Below, piece by piece: positions 1 to 11,422 of a stretch of 64,000 nt of DNA. The notes beneath the pieces were generated by a model. It was not told the origin of the DNA. It did not search any database and saw only the letters and a program-made list of their open reading frames with translations. This DNA comes from Elmis aenea (Eukaryota > Arthropoda > Insecta > Coleoptera > Elmidae), in NCBI GenBank assembly GCA_947652605.1, contig OX393576.1, positions 51,498,966 through 51,562,965 on the forward strand, in the 5' to 3' direction. The position numbers were made by a program, and so were the translations under genes. The stretch's first letter is position 1. The number at the start of each line of letters is the position of its first letter.

Positions 1-511
1 CATACATTTTGTTAAGTTACGGTACTAATGTGTGGTATATGTTAACTGTTTCGTTCACTTATTTTAATTTGTTAATCACATATAACTACTATTGAATAAT
101 AAAGCTGATTTAAAATTTCAACCCTATTGCCGTTTATTTAAGGAGTTTATTGACTTTATGGTAAAAAATTTAAAAAAAAGGTAAGTAATGTTTAATTAGG
201 TAAGTAATGCATATTTATTTTTTTATGTGATATTAGCCCGTACTTGTAAGGCGTGTTATTTTATATTTTACCTCATCCTGTTTCCTATATAACTTTTTTT
301 TCTGACCTACATTTCTTACCTAAATTACCTAATATGTTTATCTCCATGAATTTGGCCCGAACTTAGGAAGCACACATGATGCTATAATTTTTTTCAGTTA
401 TTGCTTCTTAGTGCTTCAAAATCGATAAACAAAGCTTCGAAAAAATGAAAAGGTTTTATTACTTAAAGTATAGTATTAACAAATACTGTTAAAACAATTA
501 TATACCCTATA

Positions 512-1450
512 CCGGGTGATTTAGTTTGACTGTAGCACCCCTATAACTTTTTAATTATTGAAAATTACCCCCAACAAACCTTATATTTTTCGAAACGGCG
601 ACAAATTTTCTATCAAGTGATGTGCATTTGTCATCTCTACGATGACGTATGTCAAATTCGCGATAGGCAACTGTTTTTTTTTAAATTACATAGTATACAT
701 GTTTTTGTTGATTCGGAAAGAAAATGTAATTCTGAATCCGACCATGTATTAAAAAAGTATGCATACATAAGAAAATTTTCGAGAAAAATCAGTTTAAAGT
801 TTATTCAAATTGTAGCAAACAGTCTATTTAACATAACAAAAAAACTACCGGATCTTAAATATTATAGTATAACAATCAATGGAAATATATTAAAAATAAA
901 TTTTTAGTAAAAATAAAAGCAAATAATAAACGTGTATTAAAGCAGTTACAAATAGAGGACAACTGCGTTTGGAAGCGGGGGGCGGTCACTTTGAACATAT
1001 TAAAGTCCAATTTTTTATGTCAACGTTAATTAATTGTTTTTTATTTTATTAAAAACTAATTTTTAATACATTTCCATTGGTAGTCATAGTGTAATTTTCA
1101 AAATTTGATCATTGTTTTTTGTTATGTTAAATAGACTGTTTGCTATAATTTGAATAAACTTTGAACTGATTTTTCTTTAAAATTTTCTTACTTATGCATA
1201 CTTTTTTAATACATGGTCGGATTCAGAATTACATTTTCTATCCGAATCAACAATAAAATGTATACTATGTAATTTAGGAAAAAAATTAGTTGCCTATCGC
1301 GGATTTGACATACGTCATCGTAGACATGACAAATGCACATCACTTAATAGAAAATTTGTCGCCGTTTCCAAAAATATAAGGTTTGTTGAAACTATTTTCA
1401 ATAATTAAAAAGTTATAGCACCCCTATAACAGTCAAACTGAATCACCCGG
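512..1450. mobile_element. Foldback MITE, CCGGGTGATTCAG family, copy A
   Basis: The element begins CCGGGTGATTTAGTTTGACT and ends with the reverse complement, AGTCAAACTGAATCACCCGG, flanked by TA on both sides. This fits a Tc1/mariner-type TA target duplication. Almost the whole element is an inverted repeat with arms of over 400 bp. Copies B, C and D are at 3280-4280, 6029-6968 and 10730-11422. It carries no recognisable transposase. A reading frame of 96 codons (617-907) recurs in several arms but matches no family I know. Confidence 0.85.
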
Positions 1451-2153
1451 TATTGATTTTTATATAAGGAGTTCATTTGCATTTTAAATTTCACAAAAAC
1501 AATAATTTTACCGCCAGGATAAATACTTGTGAGTTTTGATGATAAACTTATTTACTAATATTCATTGCGTTATTCCCTTAAATTACAAAATTTAAGTCAG
1601 TAGCAGGTTAGGCACACTTTTATGATAGGGCTTTAAACCACACATAAAATACAATTCGTTTCATTCAGAACTAAGGCAGTAAATCTCCAATGATTCTTTT
1701 TGAATAAGTACTAAAAAAACAACATGTCGTTAATCTTATTTGTACATTACCCTTTTTACTTCAATTTTTTTTTTTTTAAAAACCCCTTCGGTCTTGAACA
1801 TTCGTAGCGCTTGTGATAGCTGTCTTTACTTCAGTTTTTTTTCGTAATAAATTTTTTTAAAAACAGTTGTAAACATATCCCAAATCAGTGTTCTCCCCAG
1901 AATTTATTTTTTGCCGGGCGGACGCAAAAGGTTGCCGGGCGCCCCCCCTCGCCCCCAATGAATTTTTGGTCTTATTATTTTATAATTACATATAATTTTG
2001 TATTATTAGTTTTTAAATTTACACAAATATTTTGTTCCAAACAAAATTATTTATTTGTAATAAATATCGCATTTTAAACAATAATATAATACAATTTAAT
2101 TTAAGGAATTTTAAGAATTTAAAGAAACTTTGTTTAACTAAATAAAAAACAAA

Positions 2154-2265
2154 CTATTCGCTAAAAGAACCTTCGTCCTCTTCAACTTCCTGGTTTGAAA
2201 CCAAAGTTGTTTTAGATTGCTTTTCATTGTTTTGAGCACTTTCTTGTTTTTTAAAAAAACTAAAT
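2154..2265 (-). pseudogene. Short coding-like relic, possibly the N-terminus of a hAT-type transposase
   Basis: The minus strand reads FFKKQESAQNNEKQ and continues to EVEEDEGSFSE followed by a stop. Upstream codons are interrupted by stops (near 2265-2305). The FFKK-plus-polar-tail composition resembles N-termini of hAT/TTF-type transposases, which is only a resemblance. The same relic is mirrored in the other palindrome arm at about 5242-5347 on the plus strand. A CAGTGTTCTCCCCAG sequence at ~1886-1900, like a hAT terminus, lies nearby in the same arm. Confidence 0.3.
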
Positions 2266-2501
2266 AAATTAGTCTGATTTGACTTTAAAGTTATTATTCA
2301 TGTCTGAAGTATAAAATAAAATTAATAATTAACAGTGTGGTATCTTTATATGTTCAAAACTTATTGATTTAATGGAAATATGACATAATGTTTTTGCTAA
2401 ACAATTTATAGATTTGATAGTGGCCAATAAATAATAAGCAGTAACAGTTGTTCTCTATTACCTTAACTATAATATACAGAGGAAAACGGATACACACATA
2501 C

Positions 2502-2506
<5 letters not shown>

Positions 2507-2587
<81 letters not shown>
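2507..2587. repeat. (CA)n microsatellite, about 40 units
   Basis: A pure CA dinucleotide run. The corresponding place in the right palindrome arm (about 4993-4996) has no tract, only CAGCGTACTTG. The expansion therefore occurred after the arms formed, or was lost from one arm. Long open frames here on both strands are simple-repeat artefacts. Confidence 0.98.
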
Positions 2588-2592
<5 letters not shown>

Positions 2593-3279
2593 ATGCACAC
2601 ACATTGTTAAAAAACACAAGAAAATTTTGACCAATTTACATTAATTTAAATATTTAGAAATAGTTAGAACGGTGTTATACCCGTACTAAAGCTAATGAAA
2701 AGCAGAACAACGCAGGACGTCACTTGGTACGTAATTTTTTAAAGTGTATACGTTGCGGACGCCTCATAATTGGTATTTTATATAGAGGTTATTTATTGCG
2801 TTGATTATACGGACTTCAAATATCACGCAAATTGTATGAAAATTTGTATCACAATTTTGTATTGCACCATCGCCATGTGTTTGTAAAGGTGATAAAACGG
2901 AATATACATTAAACAGATTTCATATATTCCAGCTCAATCTAGTGGACGCCAAAATACTGCAACACATGTTGGACGCCACATGGATAGTGAGATGTATATA
3001 TATATACGTATATTATGTACATAAAAATATTTAGTGTATGTTTTTCATTATTTAGCTAATAAACCAAGGTTGATTTCAAATTTTGTGTTTAAAGATCGTC
3101 ACATAATGTACATAAATGTAATCAAACATTAGCTTGTAGATAGCATGTTTTAATCATCTATTGTTCATAATTAATTTCAAAGTATCAAGAGATAATATTG
3201 TTTGTTTATTATACAGGCTAAATCTGTTATTCGATGGAAAAACTAACAACAGATTCAGTGGTAGTCAAGTATATATATA

Positions 3280-4280
3280 CCGGGTAATTCAATTTGATTG
3301 TCGCACCCCTATAACTTTTTATTTATTAAAAGTAACCCCAGCAAACCTTATATTTTTGGAAACGCCGACAAATTCTGTGTTAAATGATGTGCATTTCTTA
3401 TCTTTACGATGACGTATGTCAAACCCGCGATAGGCAACTGTTTTTTCTTAAATTACATAGTATACATTTTTTTGTTGTTTCGGATAGAGAATTTAATTCT
3501 GAATCCGACCATGTATTAAAAAAGTATGCATACGTAAGAAAATTTTTGAGAAAAATCAGTTTAAAGTTTATTCAAATCATAGCAATCAGTCTATTTAACA
3601 TAACATAAAACGATCAAATCTTAAAAATTTTACTATAACTATCAATGCAAATGTTATCAATATTAATTTTTAATAAAAATAAAAACAAATAATAAACGCC
3701 GACATAAAAAAATTTACCGCCCTTCGCTCTATTTGTAACTGCTTAAAGTCTAATTTTTTATGTCGACATTTATTATTTGTTTTTATTTTTATTAAAAATT
3801 AACTTTGAATACACTTGCATTGATAGTTATAGTAACATTTTTAAGATTTGATCGTTTTTTGTTATGTTAAATAGACTTTTTTGCTAGGGGTGGGCGATAT
3901 CCAAATTTCGATATCGAATATCGCCCTCAAAATATCGGAATGTCGGATATCGATATATCGCCCACCCCTACTGTTTGCTATGATTTCAATAAACTTTAAA
4001 CTGATTTTTCTCGAAAATTTTCTTATGTATGCATACTTTTTTAATACATGGTCGGATTCAGAATTAAATTCTCTATCCGAATCAACAAAAAAATGTATAC
4101 TATGTAATTTAAGAAAAAACAGTTGCCTATCGCGGATTTGACATACGTCATCGTAAAGATAACAAATGCTCATCATTTAATAAAGAATTTGTCGCCGTTT
4201 CCAAAAATATAAGGTTTGCTGGGGTTATTTTTAATAATTAAAAAGTTATAGGGGTGCGACAGTCAAACTGAATCATCCGG
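3280..4280. mobile_element. Foldback MITE, CCGGGTGATTCAG family, copy B, in the palindrome spacer
   Basis: It begins CCGGGTAATTCAATTTGATT and ends AGTCAAACTGAATCATCCGG, flanked by TA. The two arms pair across a short centre at ~3700-3760. The right arm is interrupted by an 86 bp hAT-like mini-element (3885-3970). It lies at the middle of the giant palindrome, but unique sequence on both sides (3005-3279 and 4281-4575) separates it from the large arms. Confidence 0.85.
3885..3970. mobile_element. 86 bp palindromic hAT-like mini-MITE nested in copy B
   Basis: The ends are TAGGGGTGGGCGATAT and ATATCGCCCACCCCTA, exact inverted repeats. The flanking octamers TTTTTTGC (3877-3884) and CTGTTTGC (3971-3978) agree at 6 of 8 positions, as expected for an aged hAT target duplication. 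The interior is rich in GATATCG-type palindromic motifs. It is absent from the other family copies, which shows the insertion. Confidence 0.8.
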
Positions 4281-6028
4281 TATACATATTTCGCCCTTTA
4301 AACCTTGCTTTATCCATGTTTTTCTTTTTTATAAAATAATCCTATCATATTTGTGTATAGAAAACCATCCAAAAATTAATTTTCTGTGATAAAGTTTGTT
4401 AGTTTGTAATATTAAAGAATGAGAAATGAAATTGTAAAGTTTGTTAATAAACATGGTGTAATGCAGTAAATTTAAATAGTTTAAAAATCAGTGCATAAAG
4501 TTTTTGATTTTATGTATGGAAAATATGCTTATAGTTTTGTTAGTAGTGAGTAGCATAACAGCATTATGTACAGATATATATATATACATCTCACTATCCA
4601 TGTGGCGTCCAACATGTGTTGCAGTATTTTGGCGTCCACTAGATTGAGCTGGAATATATGAAATCTGTTTAATGTATATTCCGTTTTATCACCTTTACAA
4701 ACAGATGGCGATGGTACAATACAAAATTGTGATACAAATTTTCATACAATTTGCGTGATATTTGAAGTCCGTATAATCAACGCAATAAATAACCTCTATA
4801 TAAAATACCAATTATGAGGCGTCCGCAACGTATACACTTTAAAAAATTACGTACCAAGTGACGTCCTGCGTTGTTCTGCTTTTCATTAGCTTTAGTACGG
4901 GTATAACACCGTACTAACTATTTCTAAATATTTAAATTAATGTAAATTGGTCAAAATTTTCTTGTGTTTTTTAACAATGTGTGTGCATCCAGCGTACTTG
5001 TATGTGTGTATGCGTTTTCCTCTGTATATTATAGTTAAAGTAATAGAGAACAACTGTTACTGCTTATTATTTATTGGCCACTATCAAATCTATAAATTGT
5101 TTAGCAAAAAAATTATGTCATATTTCCATTAAATCAATAAGTTTTGAACATATAAAGATACCACACTGTTAATTATTAATTTTATTTTATACTTCAGACA
5201 TGAATAATAACTTTAAAGTCAAATCAGACTAATTTATTTAGTTTTTTTAAAAAACAAGAAAGTGCTCAAAACAATGAAAAGCAATCTAAAACAACTTTGG
5301 TTTCAAACCAGGAAGTTGAAGAGGACGAAGGTTCTTTTAGCGAATAGTTTGTTTTTTATTTAGTTAAACAAAGTTTCTTTAAATTCTTAAAATTCCTTAA
5401 ATTAAATTGTATTATATTATTGTTTAAAATGCAATATTTATTACAAATAAATAATTTTGTTTGGAACAAAATATTTGTGTAAATTTAAAAACTAATAATA
5501 CAAAATTATATGTAATTATAAAATAATAAGACCGAAAATTCATTGGGGGCGAGGGGGGGCGCCCGGCAAAAAATAAATTCTGGGGAGAACACTGATTTGG
5601 GATATGTTTACAACTGTTTTTAAAAAAATTTATTACGAAAAAGAACTGAAGTAAAGACAGCTATTACAAGCGCTACGAATGTTCAAGACCGAAGGGGTTT
5701 TAAAAAAAAAAAAATTGAAGTAAAAAGGGTAATGTACAAATAAGATTTACGACATGTCGTTTTTTTAGTACTTATTCAAAAAAAATCATTGGAGATTTAC
5801 TGCCTTAGTTCTGAATGAAACGAATTGTATTTTATGTGTGGTTTAAAGCCCTATCATAAAAGTGTGCCTAACCTGCTACTGACTTAAATTTTGTAATTTA
5901 AGGGAATAACGCAATGAATATTAGTAAATAAGTTTATCATCAAAACTCACAAGTATTTATCCTGGCAGTAAAATTATTGTTTTTGTGAAATTTAAAATGC
6001 AAATGAACTCCTTATATAAAAATCAATA

Positions 6029-6968
6029 CCGGGTGATTCAGTTTGACTGTTATAGGGGTGCTATAACTTTTTAATTATTGAAAATAGTTTCAACAAACCC
6101 TATATTTTTGGAAACGGCGACAAATTTTCTATTAAGTGATGTGCATTTGTCATGTCTACGATGACGTATGTCAAATCCGCGATAGGCAACTAATTTTTTT
6201 CCTAAATTACATAGTATACATTTTATTGTTAATTCGGATAGAAAATGTAATTCTGAATCCGACCATGTATTAAAAAAGTATGCATAAGTAAGAAAATTTT
6301 CGAGAAAAATCAGTTCAAAGTTTATTCAAATTATAGCAAACAGTCTATTTAACATAACAAAAAACAATGATCAAATTTTGAAAATTACTCTATGACTACC
6401 AATGGAAATGTATTAAAAATTAGTTTTTAATAAAATAAAAAACAATTAATTAACGTTGACATAAAAAATTAGACTTTAATATGTTCAAAGTGACCGCCCC
6501 CCGCTTCCAAACGCAGTTGTCCTCTATTTGTAACTGCTTTAATACACGTTTATTATTTGCTTTTATTTTTACTAAAAATTTATTTTTAATATATTTCCAT
6601 TGATTGTTATAGTATAATATTTAAGATCCGATAGTTTTTTTGTCATGTTAAATAGACTGTTTGCTACAATTTGAATAAACTTTAAACTGATTTTTCTCGA
6701 AAATTTTCTTATGTATGCATACTTTTTTAATACATGGTCGGATTCAGAATTACATTTTCTATCCGAATCAACAAAAACATGTATACTATGTAATTAAAAA
6801 AAAAAACAGTTGCCTATCGCGAATTTGACATACGTCATCGTAGAGATGACAAATGCACATCACTTGATAGAAAATTTGTCGCCGTTTCGAAAAATATAAG
6901 GTTTGTTGGGGGTAATTTTCAATAATTAAAAAGTTATAGGGATGCTACAGTCAAACTAAATCACCCGG
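6029..6968. mobile_element. Foldback MITE, CCGGGTGATTCAG family, copy C
   Basis: This is the mirror partner of copy A in the right palindrome arm, with the same CCGGGTGATTCAGTTTGACT ends and TA flanks. Its differences from copy A are scattered point changes and small indels. Confidence 0.85.
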
Positions 6969-7441
6969 TATAGGGTATATAATTGTTTTAACAGTATTAG
7001 TTAATACTATACTTTAAGTAATAAAACCTTTTCATTTTTTCGAAGTTTTGTTTATCGATTTTTTTTGTGTGCTTCCTAAGTTCGGGCCAAATTCATGGAG
7101 ATAAACATATTAGGTAATTTAGGTAAGAAATGTAGGTCAGAAAAAAAAGTTATATAGGAAACAGGATGAGGTAAAATATAAAATAACACGCCTTACAAGT
7201 ACGGGCTAATATCACATAAAAAAATAAATATGCATTGCTTACCTAATTAAACATTACTTACCTTTTTTTTAAATTTTTTACCATAAAGTCAATAAACTCC
7301 TTAAATAAACGGCAATAGGGTTGAAATTTTAAATCAGCTTTATTATTCAATAGTAGTTATATGTGATTAACAAATTAAAATAAGTGAACGAAACAGTTAA
7401 CATATACCACACATTAGTACCGTAACTTAACAAAATGTATG

Positions 7442-8680
7442 GATGTATTTATTTAGTTAAAAAAATATCTTAAAATAATTTTTAATTAAAAGGCAATATC
7501 TTTATACATAGACAATGTATGAAATATTTTTGGTACGTTTTAACTCAAAATTTGTGGAGTGAATAATGACATATTTAAAGTAGCACCACTTTGCTTGAAT
7601 TATAGCATTACACATACTTTAAATGTATTTTTATTTGGAAGTAATTTTGTTGCGCTTTACACAGTAATTTTGCGTTAAAAACCTTCTACCATTTTTTGAC
7701 AAATTAGTTTGTCACAACAATAAAATAAATCATAGTGTCGAATTTATATGACACCCCCATAAAATGTAACAATGAACAAGTGCAACACTAAAAATAACAA
7801 TGCTTCAAACTCACCAAAAAGTCGACTCGGTTCTTTTCCAAGCAATATAAACTTATTTATGTATTTGAAAACTAATGGAACAATAAATAATGACAAATAC
7901 TTTTTTGTGTCCTTTATTTAAAACATATTTTCGTAATATTTTCAAAGCCTTCAAGTTTATTAAATATTGTGTTGATGCCCGTAAATTATCATAAAAACGG
8001 CGATATTAATTTTACACAAAAATAATCAGTTTTAAGTCACGCACGGACTTTAATCACAAATAAAAAATTTTGAAAAACGGCTTCACTCTACATTATAATT
8101 TTTTTGTACATTTTCAAACCTTTCCTGTTTGGAATTTACTTAAGCTGTATCAACCATCGTTAGATACATTTGTATTCTACTTTTTTTATATCGTTAGTAC
8201 CTATAAATTCATATACATATAGTTAGTTATTATTATTATTATTATTATTTTCATTAAAAAAATGGGAATAAGGTTTAAATGAATATTGTCAAAAAATGTG
8301 TAGTAGAAGCTAATTTAAACCTTTTCCAACAAAATTACATTATAAACCGCAACAAAATTACTTTTAAATACCTATCAATAAAATTCTGTATTTTTGAAAT
8401 TTTCGGATGCAGAATAGAAAACTGCATTTCAAAACATTTCTATATGTAAGGTTGGTTGTTTTAAATAATATTAATATAATAACTAAAATAACGTTCACAA
8501 AATCATGATAGTACATGACACTACTGTCAGTTTGTTATCAAACTTTATTGTTGTTAATCATTAAAAACGTTAATAATGGCAGTAAAAGTTACAGAATCAA
8601 CAACATTTCAAATTGCTCTAATTTTGTATTTTTTAATGGTTGCCGCACAGCATATTTAATTTACAATTCACACAAACATA
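7442..8680. repeat. Non-coding stretch with a probable old foldback repeat (about 7620-8375)
   Basis: No gene is seen. GGAAGTAATTTTGTTGCGC at ~7638 pairs with AACCGCAACAAAATTACTTT at ~8345 in inverted orientation, suggesting a degenerate foldback element of about 750 bp. Its left half resembles 26226-26400 (shared AATAACAATGCTT and a following GACTNGGTTCTTTT), so it is a dispersed family. An (ATT)n run lies at 8227-8250. Confidence 0.35.
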
Positions 8681-8689
8681 TATTGCCGA

Positions 8690-8985
8690 TATCCTGGATG
8701 CCACTTCCACTGTGAATCGAAAAAATATATATACCCTTCCGATATACACGCGACGCGAGCGCACGATCCAAGAACGGCCAACGGTCCAACTATAATATTC
8801 AAACTGTACAAAATCTCGGATTTGTGGCGTCCCTCTAAAATTAATTCCAGTCACAGTACCGGTGCTTTAAAGTCCGTTTCAATAGAGAAACTATGTGGCG
8901 TCCGTATACGGAGTCCACTTAGTAACGGGACGCCACATGTAATGTGCGAGGGATGTTGATGGACGCCACTTAGTTCAGAGATCAT
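8690..8985. other. Cluster of GGACGCCAC motifs in a CpG-rich patch
   Basis: GTGGCGTCC or GGACGCCAC occurs near 8822, 8893, 8930 and 8961, with near-matches GGATGCCAC (8695) and GGAGTCCAC (8909). The cluster ends in an AT-rich TATATAT stretch at ~8985. A similar cluster sits in both arms of the giant palindrome (about 2714-2980 and mirror). The local sequence is unusually CpG-rich (for example ACGCGACGCGAGCGCACG at 8748). Function unknown. Confidence 0.5.
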
Positions 8986-9014
8986 ATATATGTTAATACA
9001 ATGCTTGAAGTATT

Positions 9015-9554
9015 TAGTGGTTCTTAACTGTTTTATATTCAGGACACACTTTTAAATATTAAGATTGATGTTGGCACACCGGAGTATTTAAATGATTATA
9101 TAATGCTTAAGTGCTAATATATGTATAGCAATTGTGTTGCACGAGCATGCTAAATAATTTTTGTGCAACAGAGTTTCTCTCGTTGCCTATACTGAACTAT
9201 CATGAATGATGTTCCGCTACATAATCTTATTGTACAGGGTACTCCACTTAATTTGGGCCTTTATAAGATCTCACATATTTTAGTTATTTCAATCAGAATA
9301 TCGGAAGAATTATTTGCTCTATAAAGTTTTTGTTGAAGTAGTTAACTTTTTAAATTTTTGTTACAAATGACACATCATTGGAAAAAAAACAAATGCTGTC
9401 TGTGCATGTCCAAAGCTAACATGAGCTCTTTAAGCAAATTTAAAGGTAACTGTTATATTTTCTTGACCAAGTTGATGCAATACATAAATTTAAATCAAAA
9501 TTTTACAACAAAAAGTGCACTATTGTGCCACGGAACACCAGTTGAGAACCACTA
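9015..9554. mobile_element. hAT-like MITE (TAGTGGTTCTTAACTG ends)
   Basis: The left end TAGTGGTTCTTAACTG pairs with CAGTTGAGAACCACTA at the right end, 15 of 16 positions. These are classic hAT-type ends. No convincing 8 bp target duplication remains, and no transposase is recognisable inside. It lies 120 bp upstream of the tetraspanin exon, inside that gene's last intron. Confidence 0.65.
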
Positions 9555-9675
9555 AAGCAATCGAAAGAATTTATTAACTCATGACAAATGTTACATATTT
9601 GTAAATGTTCCAGTTAGTCTTAACAGGTTTATGGTTTGTTTTGAATTGTAATGTAACAGAGAGTGCATGTTTCAG

Positions 9676-9750
9676 TTTTTGGGAGTATGGTTAACGGTGC
9701 GTTACCGCAACCAGAAAGATCCTCGAGCTAATTCCAGTGCTTTCCTCTAG
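9676..9750 (+). CDS. Tetraspanin-31/13-like, terminal coding exon
   Basis: A TTTCAG splice acceptor (9670-9675) opens a frame of 24 codons ending in TAG (9748-9750). The peptide contains LGVWLTV followed by [15 protein letters not shown], which matches the C-terminus I know from vertebrate TSPAN31/TSPAN13 (end of transmembrane helix 4, then [14 protein letters not shown]). Tetraspanins are four-pass membrane organisers; the helix-4 end and cytoplasmic tail are encoded here. No other exon of this gene is found downstream of position 1, so the rest lies left of the window and the giant palindrome sits within or beside its last intron. The exon phase is taken as 0 because the family sequence continues directly. 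The one difference from the remembered tail is S for P before SAFL. Confidence 0.83.
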   Translation, partial: FLGVWLTVRYRNQKDPRANSSAFL

Positions 9751-10073
9751 TTACGTCTCGTCTCTATGGCTGGGTGGGTCTAACATAACTAACATTGTTA
9801 TTTGTCTGCTAAATTTATGTTATTTTTGTATTTTACTGTATGCTTAACATTTTTATGCGTGTAGACGAATATACGTGATGCACTAATTCGTTTATTTTAT
9901 AGGTAGTAGGTCTCTTTCTCTCCAGACACTACCGCAATTTACATGATCCTCAAGAAAAGCTTGCTACTGCTATCTTTCCTCGTCATAATTTTATTTATTA
10001 GTCTAGTCACTTTTGCCTATACCAGTCTTATTATACCAAAGAAGCGAACACTTGCACTGTTTATTAAGGGTTT

Positions 10074-10254
10074 GGTTTTATCAAGCACTTCACTCCACAT
10101 TTCAGAGCTTAACATAAGATTAACATCTCATTTTATAGTTAACCTTGGGGTTAACAAGGCATTTTTGAGTTAACCTAGGGGTTAGCATCGAAATCAATGC
10201 TACCTACACCTGTAGGTTAACTTAAACATGAAATGTGAAGCACTTTATAAAACC
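10074..10254. repeat. ~180 bp hairpin-forming foldback repeat
   Basis: GGTTTTATCAAGCACTTCAC at the left pairs with GTGAAGCACTTTATAAAACC at the right. The centre carries GTTAACC motifs in both orientations. Probably a small MITE; no target duplication recognised. Confidence 0.6.
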
Positions 10255-10729
10255 GTGCCAAAATGTTACTTGAATCCACCATTTTAGCTATTACAGATAA
10301 GTTTTATTGTTAAGCATGATGAGAAAACAGATTTTTTCAATTTCATCCAATTATAGTTAAAATAAATTTAAGTTGTATAGAAATCGTGGTTAATACTTTA
10401 TACAGGATGCTAAGATGATAAAAATATAGATGAAAGTGCACATGTTTGGGTTTACAAAATATAAGTTAAATGTTCTACTTTTGGGGCTGTATTTCGAGTC
10501 ACAAAAGTTTTATTGAAATTCAAGTATTGTTATAATAAATTATATTTTGTGAATTTTTGACTGTTTTTTCATATTTTGAAGCTTTGTGTTAAAAGGAAAT
10601 GAAACACTAAATATTAAAATGTAGTGAGATCCAATAATATAATCATGCTTACATGGTGACAAAAGTTACAAAGTTACATCGTGAAAGATCAAAACTTAAT
10701 AATATAAACATTTTTCTTCGTCATCAATA

Positions 10730-11422
10730 CCGGGTGATTCAGTTTGACTGTCGCACCCCTATAACTTTTTTATTATTGAAAATAACCCCAACAAACCTTA
10801 AATTTTTGGAATCGGCGACAAATTCACTATTAAGTGATGTGCATTTGTTATCTCTACGATGACGTATGTCAAATCCGCGATAGGCAACTGTTTTTTTTTT
10901 AAATTACATAGTATACATTTTTTTGTTGATTCGGATAGAGAATTTAATTCTGAATCCGACCATGTATTAAAAAAGTATGCATACATAAGAAAATTTTCAA
11001 GTTCAAAGTTTATTTAAATTATAGCAAACAGTCTATTTAACATAACAAGAAACGATCAAATCTTAAAAATTACGCTATAACTATCAATGGAAATGTCAAA
11101 AATGAATTTTTAATAAAAATAAAAACAAATAATAAACGTTGACTGATTTTTCTCGAAAATTTTCCTATGTATGCATACTTTTTTAATACATGGTCGGATT
11201 CAGAATTAAATTCTCTCTCCGAATCAACAAAAAAATGTATACTATGTAATTTAAACAAAAACAGTTGCCTATCGCGGATTTGACATACGTCATCGTAGAG
11301 GTAACAAAAACACATCACTTAATAGAGAATTTGTCGCCGATTCCAAAAATATAAGGTTTGTTGGGGTTATTTCCAATAATTAAAAAGTTATAGGGGTGTG
11401 ACAGTCAAACTGAATCACCCGG
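10730..11422. mobile_element. Foldback MITE, CCGGGTGATTCAG family, copy D
   Basis: CCGGGTGATTCAGTTTGACT at the left and its exact complement at the right, TA flanks, 693 bp. The centre is shorter than in copies A-C, with an internal deletion near 11010-11150. It falls inside the putative tetraspanin 3' UTR. Confidence 0.87.

Larger units (their letters stand above)
1..7441. repeat. Giant imperfect palindrome (inverted repeat, arms ~3.0 and ~2.9 kb)
   Basis: Bases 1-~3005 reappear reverse-complemented at ~4575-7441: the first bases CATACATTTTGTTAAG match AACAAAATGTATG ending at 7441, and correspondence can be followed through every line I compared. The arms differ by scattered substitutions and by indels: an ~80 bp CA tract only in the left arm, and ~20 bp near 1914-1934 absent from the right arm. 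The unpaired spacer (~3005-4575) holds a separate foldback MITE. The left limit is not visible because the palindrome reaches the window edge, so it may be larger. It is either a large inverted duplication or a giant foldback element. Arm divergence argues against a simple hairpin-read assembly artefact. Confidence 0.93.

Noticed and set aside
2369..2630. Cys/Val and Thr/His repeat open frames on both strands
   Set aside because: They are translations of the CA microsatellite.
1..7441. Palindrome as a hairpin-read assembly artefact
   Set aside because: The arms differ by many substitutions and indels and the spacer is unique, so a single-molecule foldback artefact is unlikely, though not excluded.
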